The notes under the pieces: model-generated | The model's input: only the letters and a program-made list of their open reading frames with translations | Told to the model about the DNA's origin: nothing | Databases searched by the model: none | Translations under genes and position numbers: made by a program | Origin: DATKZH01 sp964475955 | Lineage (GTDB): Bacteria > Planctomycetota > Planctomycetia > Pirellulales > Thermoguttaceae | DNA: 9,890 nucleotides | Assembly: GCA_964475955.1 (NCBI GenBank) | Contig: CAYYZY010000260.1 | Span: 1 to 9,890 of the forward strand | Direction: 5' to 3' | Shown: positions 1-7,250 of the stretch, one piece after another | Numbering within the stretch: the first letter of the stretch is position 1 | How the letters are laid out: each line of letters opens with the position of its first letter

Positions 1-388
1 CACGTCTTATCCACCCACGGTAACTGACGGGCCTTGTGCCCCCCGCAGGCGGCAAGATCGTCTCCGCCGGGCAAAGTCGCCGCGTCGAAAAAATCTCCCC
101 GCCCGGCCTGATCTCCGGAGGGGCAGAATCCAACAGCCCAGGGCGTAAGCCCTGATTAGGGGGTAACGCAAAATGGGGAAGCCCCGCAGCGGCGATACGC
201 ATCTCGTGTCGCCCCTCCGGGGCTTGCGTGCCGCGCTGACCTGCCCCAGAACCTTACGCCCTGGGCTATTGGCTGTCGTCCCTCCGGGCCTGAGAAGATC
301 GGCAGGCCCGGTCGTGATCGGCCGGCCCGTAGGATGCGGCCGGTGGGGAGCTGGCGACTACCTTCCCCGCAATCCGCAAGGGATGGCA
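1..388. other. Gene-free left edge of the window
   Basis: No convincing coding region was found here on either strand. One short frame (bases 2-146) is open at the left edge but its translation is Arg/Pro-rich and resembles no family I know. The main content is the inverted-repeat element at 115-287, described separately. The stretch lies downstream of the minus-strand kinase gene, so any transcription end for that gene would fall here. No hairpin followed by a T run is visible on the minus strand; the GC-rich repeat arms are the only strong structures available. Bases 288-388 hold nothing I can name. Confidence 0.6.
115..287. repeat. REP/MITE-like element with imperfect 35-bp inverted arms
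   Basis: The arms at 115-149 and 253-287 are reverse complements of each other at about 28 of 35 positions. The inner 20 bases of each arm (130-149 and 253-272) differ at one position only and share the core AGCCCAGGGCGTAAG. The outer part of each arm carries CCCTCCGG. A third copy of that core lies between the arms within a small perfect hairpin, GCCCC-TCC-GGGGC, at 211-223. The segment TGTCGCCCCTCCGGGGCT (207-224) is a degenerate direct repeat of 274-291. The element has no coding capacity for a transposase, so if it is mobile it would depend on one supplied elsewhere. It lies about 100 bases beyond the kinase stop codon and could also limit read-through. Classification as REP or MITE is inference from structure. 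Confidence 0.6.
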
Positions 389-2080
389 TCAGAGGAGCGA
401 GGGACTGCGGTCGAGGTCCGTCTCGTGCTGGCCCTGCTGCGGTTCGCGACCGTTCCACCATCGGGCGGCCCGATCGCGGGACCACCCTTCCGCCACCTCG
501 CAACGGGAGAGCGCATCGGCCAACCGGGGCATGTCGGCGAAGCGCTCGGCCGGGTCCTTGGCGAGGCACTTGAGGACGACTCGCTCCAGATCGTCGGCGA
601 CCGCCGGGTTGAGCTGCGACGGCGGGGCCGGCTCCTCGTGCCGATGGGCCTCGACCAGCTCGACCAGGGTGCCGCGCGAAAAAGGCGGGCGCCCGGTGAG
701 CGTGTAGTAGGCCACGGCCCCGAGGGAATAGACGTCGATCCTCGGGTCGGCAACGACGCTGCCGGCGGCCTGCTCGGGCGACATGAACAACGGAGAGCCG
801 GTAATGGCGGCCTGCGCGGTCGGACGGCGGGCGCGCCCATCGGCGATCGGCTCGACGAGGCCGAAGTCGAGGACCTTGGCCACGTCGTACACGCCGCCCC
901 GCTGGGCGACGACGATGTTCTCCGGCTTCACGTCGCGGTGCACGAGCCCCGTATGGTGGGCCTCTCGAAGGGCGTCGCACACCTGGAGCAGCAGATAGAT
1001 CACCCGCTCCGACGGCAGCGGGCCGTGCCGCCTGGTCAGTTCCCCCAGCGTCATGCCGGGCAGGTATTCCATGACGTAGAAGAACGTGCCGTCTTCGGTC
1101 CGACCGTAGTCGAGGATTTCCACGGTGTTCCAGTGCGAGAGCCGGGCGGTCGCCTGGACCTCGCGTTGGAATCGGGCGAGGGTTTTCTCGTCGCTCACCT
1201 TGTCGGGCCGGATGAGTTTGATCACGCACGGTCGCTTCAGCATCTCGTGTTCGGCGAGGAAGACTTCGCCCATCCCGCCGCGCCCAAGTCGCTTGGTGAG
1301 CCGATACTGGCCCAACCGCTTGGCGCGCAGGGCCTCGCGCCGCAGGCTGCCGATCTTGCTGACGCCGATCACGCCGCCGACGGCCGCCAGCACGAAACCG
1401 AGCAGCACGCCCGCTACGACGTCGAGCGTCAGCACTCGGGCCACCGCCGGTTCCACGATCGCCATGCCCAGCACCAGCAGAACCGGCGCCGCGGCCAGCG
1501 AACCGATCACCAGCGCCGCCCGGCGCAGCGTGCTGGGCATGAACAGGGCGTAGACGAAGATCAACAGCATCCACGGAGCGCCGGAGAACGCGAACACGCC
1601 CCACTCCTCGCACGCGCGAAGCGTGAGGAAATACTGCGAGGCGAGGAAGACCCCTGCGGGCAGTCCGAACAGGGCCAGCTCGGCGACGATGAGGCGGAAG
1701 TAGCTGCTCGGTTGGCGCGAGAACAACAGCAGATTGAACAGCCCCAAGATGCCCGCTACGGCTAACTGGCTCCACAACAGGAACCAATCGGCCGCCGACC
1801 CGATCGGGTACCCGATCACCAACTGGAGCCCTCGCTGGCCCAGGTAGAGCACGAACCCGGCGAGCATCAGGGCCGCCGCCAACCGAAGCCGCTGCCGCCA
1901 TAGGGGGAACAGCTCGTCGGGCGGCCGGGTGACCTCGTGGCGGATCGGCGCGATCGCCTCCGGCAGCGAGTGCTCGAGCGTTTCGGCCAGCGAATCGTAC
2001 TGCGCAGCGTCTCCGCCGTCGGCCCGGATCTCCTGGCGTTCGGGGTGCGTCGAGTCACGCGGACGATCATTCTCCGCCAT
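389..2080 (-). CDS. Membrane-anchored Ser/Thr protein kinase with N-terminal membrane domain
   Basis: This 563-residue protein is a Hanks-type (PknB-like) Ser/Thr kinase. Its C-terminal kinase domain (about 259-528) has the usual motifs: glycine loop GRGGMGEV (266-273), Lys288 in VIKL, HRDVKPEN (381-388, with Asp383), DFG (405-407), SPE (434-436), and DVYSLG (449-454). It should be active; activation-loop threonines at 421 and 427 are candidate phosphosites. Residues 1-60 are polar and presumably cytoplasmic. Residues 65-240 hold about six hydrophobic helices (near 65-85, 100-120, 128-150, 168-182, 188-210 and 219-240). The order is the reverse of PknB, where kinase precedes a single helix and an external sensor; here no sizeable external domain is visible. 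The ATG at 2080 was chosen over the in-frame GTG at 2104 because AAGG sits just before the ATG and nothing resembling a binding site precedes the GTG. The substrate is unknown. The gene stands alone, and the Nfn genes upstream of it on the same strand are about 490 bases away. Confidence 0.9.
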   Translation of the reverse strand: MAENDRPRDSTHPERQEIRADGGDAAQYDSLAETLEHSLPEAIAPIRHEVTRPPDELFPLWRQRLRLAAALMLAGFVLYLGQRGLQLVIGYPIGSAADWFLLWSQLAVAGILGLFNLLLFSRQPSSYFRLIVAELALFGLPAGVFLASQYFLTLRACEEWGVFAFSGAPWMLLIFVYALFMPSTLRRAALVIGSLAAAPVLLVLGMAIVEPAVARVLTLDVVAGVLLGFVLAAVGGVIGVSKIGSLRREALRAKRLGQYRLTKRLGRGGMGEVFLAEHEMLKRPCVIKLIRPDKVSDEKTLARFQREVQATARLSHWNTVEILDYGRTEDGTFFYVMEYLPGMTLGELTRRHGPLPSERVIYLLLQVCDALREAHHTGLVHRDVKPENIVVAQRGGVYDVAKVLDFGLVEPIADGRARRPTAQAAITGSPLFMSPEQAAGSVVADPRIDVYSLGAVAYYTLTGRPPFSRGTLVELVEAHRHEEPAPPSQLNPAVADDLERVVLKCLAKDPAERFADMPRLADALSRCEVAEGWSRDRAARWWNGREPQQGQHETDLDRSPSLL

Positions 2081-2572
2081 TGGGGATGCCTTGCGCAGGG
2101 TCACGAATCGCAGCGAGTCAGGGGGCCGTCGAGCGACGCTCGACCGGCGCGTGGTTTCCCTTTCAGGCGTCGCGCCGCGCGAAAGCGACGAGCAGGCCGA
2201 GTGCGGCGGCCCGATGCGGCGATGGCCGTTCCAGGCCCTCTATCGGCCCGGATAGAGTATACGCAGCCCTCGGCCCCGAGCCAAGGATCGCGCAAACGGC
2301 CACCCGGGGACACGCTTCCCATCGGGTAGACACGACGGGCCCTACGCGACGACCCGGCCGTGCGAGAAGCTGTAGGAAAGCCCTCCGCGGCCATCCGGAT
2401 TCTCGAGGATTCCGCGGCGCCACCGAGGTCGTTCCCTGCGATGCCCTCCGCGGCACCAAGGAATCGCGCACGAAGGATGGGGCTCGGTCAGGCCTGAAAT
2501 GACGAGTGCCCGGGTCGGCTTCTCCAGCCGTGTCTCGGCACTGCCGGACGAGGCAGGCGGGCGGCCGATCCG
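2081..2572. other. Intergenic region between the kinase gene and nfnB
   Basis: Several overlapping open frames cross this stretch on both strands, but their translations are Arg/Ala/Pro-rich, mutually overlapping and without recognisable domains, so I treat it as non-coding. It holds the kinase promoter candidate (2256-2284), a 12-bp direct repeat GCCCTCCGCGGC at 2380-2391 and 2443-2454, and a small hairpin just past the nfnB stop codon (CTGCC and GGCAG at 2541-2545 and 2552-2556, six-base loop). That hairpin has no T run on the minus strand and is only a weak candidate terminator. Confidence 0.55.
2256..2284 (-). promoter_or_regulatory. Sigma70-like promoter candidate for the kinase gene
   Basis: On the minus strand TTGGCT (2284-2279) and TATACT (2261-2256) are separated by exactly 17 bases. 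They match the TTGACA and TATAAT consensus at 4/6 and 5/6 positions. Transcription would begin near 2249 and leave an untranslated leader of about 170 bases before the ATG at 2080. The call rests on consensus and spacing only; planctomycete promoters are poorly characterised. Confidence 0.4.
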
Positions 2573-4045
2573 TCAATCGGAGACCGACGCACCCTGGGCT
2601 TGCTCACCCTCATCTTCGCGATCGCCGTTGCCGCTGCCCGAGAGGTAGTCGTGGATGCTCTTCGCCGCGGCCTTGCCGGCGCCCATGGCCAGGATGACCG
2701 TGGCGCTGCCGGTGACGATGTCGCCGCCGGCCCAAACGCCTTCGCGCGTGGTGCGGCCGGTCTCGTCGGCGACGATGTATCCGCGGCGATTGAGGTCGAG
2801 CCCCTCGGTCGTTTGGGTGAGCAAGGGATTCGCCCCGGATCCGATGGCCACGATCACCAGGTCGGTGTCGAGGGTGAACTCGGCCCCCTCCTTCGGCACG
2901 GGGCGGCGCCGGCCGGAATCGTCGGGCTCGCCGAGTTCCATCTCCTGGCAGCGGATCCGCCGGACCATGCCGCGCTCGTCGCCCAGGTACTCGAGCGGCG
3001 AACAGAGCAGCTTGAACACGATCCCCTCTTCCTCCGCGTGGTGGACCTCTTCCGCCCGGGCCGGCAGCTCCGCCCGCGAACGGCGATACACCACGTACAC
3101 GTTCTCCGCCCCCAGCCGGCGCGCGGTTCGGGCGGAGTCCATGGCCACGTTGCCTCCGCCGATCACGCAGACCGTGCGGCCGCGCACTACGGGCGTGTCG
3201 TAGTTGGGGAAGGCGTACGCCTTCATCAAATTGCTGCGCGTGAGGTACTCGCTGGCCGAATAGACGCCGCCCAGGTTCTCGCCCGGCACGCCCATGAAAT
3301 ACGGCAGGCCGGCTCCCACGCCGACGAACGCGGCGTCGTATCCCTCTTCGTCGAGCAGCTCGTCGATGGTGATCGACTTGCCGATCACCTGGTTCAGCTC
3401 CAGGCGCACGCCGAGCCGCCGCAGGTAGTCGACCTCCTTCTCCACGATCGCCTTGGGCAGCCGGAACTCCGGGATGCCGTACATCAGCACGCCGCCCGGC
3501 TTGTGAAACGCCTCGAAGATCGTCACCCGGTGCCCGAGGAGGACCAGGTCGCCGGCCACGGTAAGCCCCGCCGGCCCCGAGCCGACCACGGCCACGCGCT
3601 TGCCGGTGTCAGGGGCTTTCTCGGGAAGCTCGACCAGGTCGTTCTCGCGCTCGTAGTCGGCCACGAAACGCTCCAGCCGGCCGACGGCCACCGGCTCCCC
3701 CTTCTTCCCCAACACGCAGAGCGCTTCGCACTGCGACTCCTGCGGACACACGCGCCCGCAAACCGCCGGCAGGCAGTTCGTCTCCTTCACCTTGCGCGCC
3801 GCCTCGGCGAACTTGCCGTCGGCCACCAGCGCCACGAAACCGGGGATGTCGATGTTCACGGGGCATCCCTGGAGGCAGAACGGCCGCTTGCACTGCAAAC
3901 ACCGCTCGGCCTCGGCCCGCGCCTGTTCGGCCGTATAGCCGAGCGGGACCTCGTCGAAATTGCGGCTGCGGACTCGGGGGTCCTGCTCGGGCATCGGCTC
4001 CCGGGGCTTCTTCTCGCGCTTCTTCGTCGGCTTCTCGCTGTTCAC
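2573..4045 (-). CDS. nfnB: GltD-like large subunit of NADH-dependent ferredoxin:NADP+ oxidoreductase (NfnB)
   Basis: This 490-residue cytoplasmic iron-sulfur flavoprotein resembles the small subunit of glutamate synthase (GltD) and the large subunit of NfnAB/SudAB. After a lysine-rich start and the family-typical PMPEQDP (18-24), the N-terminal domain carries cysteines at 49, 52, 57, 61 and at 91, 96, 100, 106, 110, enough for two [4Fe-4S] clusters. A dinucleotide-binding loop GSGPAG (155-160) would bind FAD, and GGGNVAMD (296-303) the NADPH-side nucleotide. The family C-terminal FAD segment AGGDIVTGSATV lies at 439-450. The start is GTG at 4045, one base after the upstream stop codon, with GAGGTGA placed nine or fewer bases ahead inside the end of nfnA; this implies translational coupling. 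Annotation pipelines often call such proteins glutamate synthase, but no GltB large subunit is nearby, and the partner next door is the NfnA type. In characterised NfnAB this subunit holds the bifurcating FAD and the NADP(H) site. A SudA role (sulfide dehydrogenase/polysulfide reductase) is an alternative. Confidence 0.88.
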   Translation of the reverse strand: MNSEKPTKKREKKPREPMPEQDPRVRSRNFDEVPLGYTAEQARAEAERCLQCKRPFCLQGCPVNIDIPGFVALVADGKFAEAARKVKETNCLPAVCGRVCPQESQCEALCVLGKKGEPVAVGRLERFVADYERENDLVELPEKAPDTGKRVAVVGSGPAGLTVAGDLVLLGHRVTIFEAFHKPGGVLMYGIPEFRLPKAIVEKEVDYLRRLGVRLELNQVIGKSITIDELLDEEGYDAAFVGVGAGLPYFMGVPGENLGGVYSASEYLTRSNLMKAYAFPNYDTPVVRGRTVCVIGGGNVAMDSARTARRLGAENVYVVYRRSRAELPARAEEVHHAEEEGIVFKLLCSPLEYLGDERGMVRRIRCQEMELGEPDDSGRRRPVPKEGAEFTLDTDLVIVAIGSGANPLLTQTTEGLDLNRRGYIVADETGRTTREGVWAGGDIVTGSATVILAMGAGKAAAKSIHDYLSGSGNGDREDEGEQAQGASVSD

Positions 4046-4046
4046 C

Positions 4047-4883
4047 TCAAGTCACCTCGTGCATCATTCGTTCCATGGCGCAGGCTTCCTGCTCGTGATA
4101 AACCTTCTGACGCGACATCAACAGGTCCCAGTCGACCAGGTGCCCGTCGAACTCCGGACCGTCGACGCAGGTGAACCGAGTCTGCCCCCCCACCTCGACG
4201 CGGCACCCGCCGCACATGCCGGTGCCGTCGATCATCACCGAGTTGAGGCTGACGACCGTCTTCACCCCGAACGGCTGCGTGGTGAGCGAGCAGAACTTCA
4301 TCATCACGGCCGGCCCGATCGCGTAAACGCACTCGATCGCCTTCTCGCAGTCCTGCTCCAACATCTCCTTGAGCGGGTCGGTCACCAGGCCCTGCCGGCC
4401 CGCCGTGCCGTCGTCGGTGGTGACCACGTGCTCGTGGCTGACCGAAGCGAGCCGATCCGTCCAGAACAGGAGATCCTTCGACCGGGCCCCCTGGATCGAG
4501 ATCACGCGCGAGCCCGCCTCGTAGAACGCTCGGGCGATCGGATAGACCGGGGCGGCCCCCACGCCTCCGGCGACCATCACGACGGTGCCGTACGGCTCGA
4601 TTTCGGAGGCCTTGCCCAGCGGGCCGATCAGGGCGTAGAGCTCGTCGCCCACCTCCAGGCGCGACAGTTTGAGGGAGCTTGCGCCAACGACCATCAGCAC
4701 CATGGTCAAGGTGCCCCGCTCGCGGTCGAAGTCGGCGATCGTCAACGGGATCCGCTCCGCCCGCTCGTCGGCCATCACCACGACAAACTGGCCGGGCAGG
4801 GCCTTCCCCACGATTTGGGGGGCATCGACGACGATCTCGTGAATCTGGGGCGACAACTCGGTCTTTTGCAGAATCTCACTCAT
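4047..4883 (-). CDS. nfnA: FAD/NAD-binding [2Fe-2S] small subunit of ferredoxin:NADP+ oxidoreductase (NfnA)
   Basis: This 278-residue protein belongs to the ferredoxin-NADP reductase-like family shared by NfnA, SudB and the PyrK electron-transfer subunit of dihydroorotate dehydrogenase. An FAD-binding beta-barrel (about 1-98) includes RIPLTI (44-49). The nucleotide-binding domain follows with GGVGAAP (106-112). The C-terminal cluster site has DGTGMCGGC (219-227) and a third cysteine in FTCVDGPEFDGH (237-248). The candidate [2Fe-2S] ligands are Asp219, Cys224, Cys227 and Cys239, matching the unusual one-Asp/three-Cys ligation known for NfnA; PyrK uses four cysteines. The ATG at 4883 fits the family's N-terminal pattern (MSEILQKTEL) and is preceded by GGGTGG; an in-frame GTG at 4895 would add only four residues. 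In characterised complexes this subunit oxidises NADH and exchanges electrons with the FAD of NfnB. It is the first gene of a two-gene operon. I found no convincing promoter upstream. Confidence 0.88.
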   Translation of the reverse strand: MSEILQKTELSPQIHEIVVDAPQIVGKALPGQFVVVMADERAERIPLTIADFDRERGTLTMVLMVVGASSLKLSRLEVGDELYALIGPLGKASEIEPYGTVVMVAGGVGAAPVYPIARAFYEAGSRVISIQGARSKDLLFWTDRLASVSHEHVVTTDDGTAGRQGLVTDPLKEMLEQDCEKAIECVYAIGPAVMMKFCSLTTQPFGVKTVVSLNSVMIDGTGMCGGCRVEVGGQTRFTCVDGPEFDGHLVDWDLLMSRQKVYHEQEACAMERMMHEVT

Positions 4884-5395
4884 TCGACAGACCACCCGGA
4901 TGAACGGTTTGGCTATACCTCACAAGGCACGTATACCCTGAGGCTACGGGGATAGGATACCAGCTTGGCGCCCGGGAGGCCAGTTGAATCGTGATCGCCG
5001 GAGGTGAGTGAGTCGCGGGCATTCCGCCACGAAGATTCGTGTCGGGACGAACGGGAGCCGAGCAACAGGGAACCGGAGAAGGCTGAAAGGCGAGGGCCTC
5101 AGGGACGGGGCGAGCAACGTTTTCAACTGCCCAATAGGACGGAACCAACAAGGAGCTTCTACCAACAACGCGTCGATCCGAAGGGTCGCGTGCAACCAAT
5201 TCAGGGGGTGCGAGCATCTGGAAGGACGCCGATTGCGGAAGGTGAATCGGTCTTTCGATGCTTGCCATGGACAACGTTTCGTGGTAGAAGGGCTGGTGAC
5301 TGATTGACCCCGTATCCGGCAGTTCTGCGCTGATGCGGCCGTTTGCACGGGATGGTCGGCTTTTCCTTGGCAATGCATTCTGGCACCCCAGCCCG

Positions 5396-5418
5396 CGACG
5401 TGCTTCGGTCGCACGTCG
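5396..5418. other. Perfect 8-bp hairpin in the nfnA-DUF1559 gap
   Basis: CGACGTGC (5396-5403) and GCACGTCG (5411-5418) are exact reverse complements around a seven-base loop TTCGGTC. No T run follows on either strand, so it is not a typical intrinsic terminator. It could be an operator-like palindrome for a dimeric regulator or an RNA stem in the leader of the DUF1559 transcript. The structure is seen directly; any role is inference. Confidence 0.4.
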
Positions 5419-5567
5419 GCGATCGCGGACCGGTCGATATTCCCCGTGCGTCCCACGCGGCCGTTCGGTCCGCTTTCTGAGACGCAGCCGCCAAGAAAGC
5501 CTGCGCGGGCCGCGCCGTGGTAGACGGCAATCCGGAATGCACGTCCAGGGGCGGGCAAATCGTCGAA

Positions 5568-5609
5568 GGGGAGGTGCTTTTCCTGTTTCTTTTCTTCTCT
5601 GGGGAGGTG
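5568..5609 (+). promoter_or_regulatory. Duplicated ribosome binding site around a pyrimidine tract
   Basis: GGGGAGGTG occurs twice, at 5568-5576 and 5601-5609. Between the copies lies a 24-base pyrimidine stretch interrupted by a single G. The second copy is the evident ribosome binding site of the DUF1559 gene, with its GGAGG ending seven bases before the ATG at 5613, and it decides that start over the upstream in-frame ATG at 5517. The first copy is followed by no nearby ATG. The pyrimidine tract should keep the leader largely unstructured and favour strong translation. Confidence 0.6.
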
Positions 5610-5612
5610 GTC

Positions 5613-6605
5613 ATGAGAAACCGCAGGTCACGTGGATTTACCTTGGTAGAGCTGCTGGTGGTGATTGCCATCATCGGCATTTTGATCGCGCTGTTGTTGC
5701 CCGCGGTCCAGGCGGCGCGGGAGGCGGCCCGGCGCTCGCAGTGCTCGAACAACATGAAGCAAATCGGATTGGCGCTGCACAACTACGCGGATTCGTTCAA
5801 GAGCTTTCCGTCCGGCTGGATCTGGCCGGGAAGCGGTAACCACGAGTGTTGGAGCTGGTCGGCCCTGATCCTTCCCTACATGGAGCAAGGGCCCCTTCAC
5901 GAGCAAGTGGGAGTCGTCGGCAACCAGCTTTGGGAGTACCAGGCGTTGGCCGGACCCGCGTGGAACACGATCAAGCAGGGCCTGGAGACGCCGCTTTCCG
6001 CGTTCATTTGCCCCTCCGATACCGAGTATTACGGGGCGGGGCAGGTCCACTGGGCCCGCAGGTTCCACGGCGGCGTCGCCCATACCGCCCACGCTTACCG
6101 CCCGGGAGTGAGCAACTACCTGGGAAACGTGGGATACCGGCAGAAGGCGCGTGCCTGGAGGAACAATCGCGGCGGCATTTTCGCCGGCAACAGCCGGGTT
6201 TCGTTCAGGGACATCACCGACGGCACGAGCAATACGTTCGCCGTGGGTGAGCGGGATACCAAGTATTGCCGCTCGGGGAGTTGGGTCGGCGTGCGCAACG
6301 CGGCCGGAACCGGCAGCCGGGGCGTGTACACGGCCGTGGGCTGGGCCCGGCCGATCATCAACGCGCCCAACCCGCCGTACCGCTGGTGGACCGACCGGGG
6401 TTGCGGCGAGGGCTTCAGCAGCTTGCACCCGGGCGGGGCCCAGTTCGTGCTCTGCGACGGCTCGGTCAAGTTCATCTCCGAGACTATCGATCACGACTGG
6501 CGCGGCAACATCCCCAACTGCGAGCCCGAGTACAAGTGCCCCCAGACGGGCGCTTACCAGCGGCTGATGTGCCGCGACGACGGGCTGCCCGTCAAAGTCC
6601 CCTAA
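5613..6605 (+). CDS. DUF1559 prepilin-like protein (H-X9-DG family)
   Basis: This 330-residue protein starts with a type IV pilin-like signal: basic MRNRRSRG, expected prepilin peptidase cleavage between Gly8 and Phe9, Glu13 at the +5 position, then a hydrophobic helix to about residue 30. The helix leads into the family-typical PAVQAAREAARRSQC and NNMKQIGLALHNY (46-58). The C-terminal part contains ICPSDTEYYG (132-141), the conserved DGTSNT (203-208) and HPGGAQFVLCDG (272-283), an exact H-X9-DG motif with the histidine nine residues before Asp-Gly. Proteins of this kind are massively expanded in planctomycetes and thought to be exported, membrane-tethered pseudopilins; their function is not established. 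The length is typical of the family and the gene appears intact. The SD-like GGGGAGGTG supports the start at 5613. The lipoprotein gene follows after 46 bases with no terminator, so the two are probably co-transcribed. Confidence 0.95.
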   Translation: MRNRRSRGFTLVELLVVIAIIGILIALLLPAVQAAREAARRSQCSNNMKQIGLALHNYADSFKSFPSGWIWPGSGNHECWSWSALILPYMEQGPLHEQVGVVGNQLWEYQALAGPAWNTIKQGLETPLSAFICPSDTEYYGAGQVHWARRFHGGVAHTAHAYRPGVSNYLGNVGYRQKARAWRNNRGGIFAGNSRVSFRDITDGTSNTFAVGERDTKYCRSGSWVGVRNAAGTGSRGVYTAVGWARPIINAPNPPYRWWTDRGCGEGFSSLHPGGAQFVLCDGSVKFISETIDHDWRGNIPNCEPEYKCPQTGAYQRLMCRDDGLPVKVP

Positions 6606-6651
6606 TGACTGCGCGGCCCGCTTCTCCATTTCAAGCCACGAAAGGAATGCC

Positions 6652-7119
6652 ATGAACAGGACATTGCGTTATGCCTGCGCGCTCTGCGTGACCGCGCTCA
6701 TATTCGTTGGGCCGCTGGCCGGCTGCGGCGGTCCCGGAAACGTCGGCGAAGTGACCGGAACCGTGACCCTCGACGGCAACCCGCTCGCCGGCGCGATGGT
6801 CACCTTCACGCCGGCCGAAGGCGGCCTCCCCGCCGCCGGGCGAACCGACGAGTCGGGGCGCTACACGCTCCAATACAGCCGCGACGCCGGAGGCGCGAAG
6901 ATCGGCGAGCATCGGGTGACCATCACCACCTATTCCGAGGGCGACCCCGACGCCGAGTCGCCCGTGCCCAGCTCGCCGGAGAAGGTCCCTGCGAAGTACA
7001 ACGTCGACAGCGAACTGACCGCAACGGTCAAGCCCGGCGGCAACCAGATCGATTTCCCGCTCGAGTCCGGCGGCAAGATCATTCAGCCGGACCCGGAGGC
7101 CGGCGCACAGGAGCTCTGA
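6652..7119 (+). CDS. Small secreted lipoprotein with a carboxypeptidase-regulatory-like fold
   Basis: The 155-residue product has a lipoprotein signal peptide: basic start, hydrophobic core, then the lipobox LAGC at 22-25, so Cys25 is the likely lipidated residue. The mature part begins with a Gly-rich linker followed by GTVTLDGNPLAGAMVTF (36-52), RTDESGRYTL (64-73) and GEHRVTI (85-91), the strand-and-turn pattern of carboxypeptidase-regulatory-like (transthyretin-like) beta domains found in many planctomycete lipoproteins. A second conserved-looking segment, VPAKYNVDSELTATV (112-126), ends near NQIDFPL. No catalytic residues are evident, and the protein is probably structural or binding. AAAGGA five bases before the ATG supports the start. 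Lipoproteins of this type commonly follow DUF1559 genes in planctomycetes, and the tight spacing here agrees with one transcript, but a physical interaction is inference. Confidence 0.85.
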   Translation: MNRTLRYACALCVTALIFVGPLAGCGGPGNVGEVTGTVTLDGNPLAGAMVTFTPAEGGLPAAGRTDESGRYTLQYSRDAGGAKIGEHRVTITTYSEGDPDAESPVPSSPEKVPAKYNVDSELTATVKPGGNQIDFPLESGGKIIQPDPEAGAQEL

Positions 7120-7250
7120 TGGCGAGTCGCGGACTCTCCTAAGGCCGGCGCGCACCGTGTGACAAGTGAGGACAGGACCCGGCTTCCGAACTGCGAGGAA
7201 GCACCGCCGCTTGCCTCCCCGCGCCGGGCTTGCGCGAGGATCTCCCGTCG

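Larger units (their letters stand above)
4884..5612. other. Long gap between the divergent nfnA and DUF1559 genes
   Basis: About 730 bases separate the two divergent starts. Open frames of up to about 200 codons exist on both strands but overlap each other, lack recognisable motifs and have no matching ribosome binding sites, and base composition over about 5100-5290 is visibly less GC-rich than in the genes. I regard it as non-coding. Near nfnA there are two TATACC copies (4914-4919 and 4932-4937), but no pair of -35/-10 boxes with proper spacing. Near the middle lies a perfect 8-bp hairpin (5396-5418), and the last 45 bases form the unusual leader of the DUF1559 gene; both are listed separately. 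A small RNA in the middle cannot be excluded. Confidence 0.5.

Noticed and set aside
173..1765. Long plus-strand open frame of 530 codons opposite the kinase gene
   Set aside because: It is antisense to a gene with all kinase motifs, and its translation is His/Arg/Asp-rich without recognisable features.
156..1901. Long minus-strand open frame of 581 codons overlapping the kinase gene
   Set aside because: It overlaps the kinase in another frame, is extremely Arg/Gly/Ala-rich and shows no domain; it is a by-product of high GC content.
2573..4045. Glutamate synthase small subunit involved in ammonia assimilation
   Set aside because: The sequence fits GltD-like proteins in general, but no large subunit lies nearby and the adjacent gene is of the NfnA/SudB type, so an oxidoreductase pair is more likely.
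2600..4174. Plus-strand open frame of 524 codons opposite nfnB
   Set aside because: It is the antisense shadow of a clearly recognised iron-sulfur flavoprotein and has no family features.
4944..5558. Minus-strand frame of 204 codons upstream of nfnA, and overlapping frames on both strands
   Set aside because: Several frames compete over the same bases, none has a ribosome binding site or recognisable motif, and composition is unlike the neighbouring genes.
7124..7136. Small hairpin GAGTC-GCG-GACTC after the lipoprotein gene as a terminator
   Set aside because: The stem is only five base pairs and no T run follows, so intrinsic termination is not supported.
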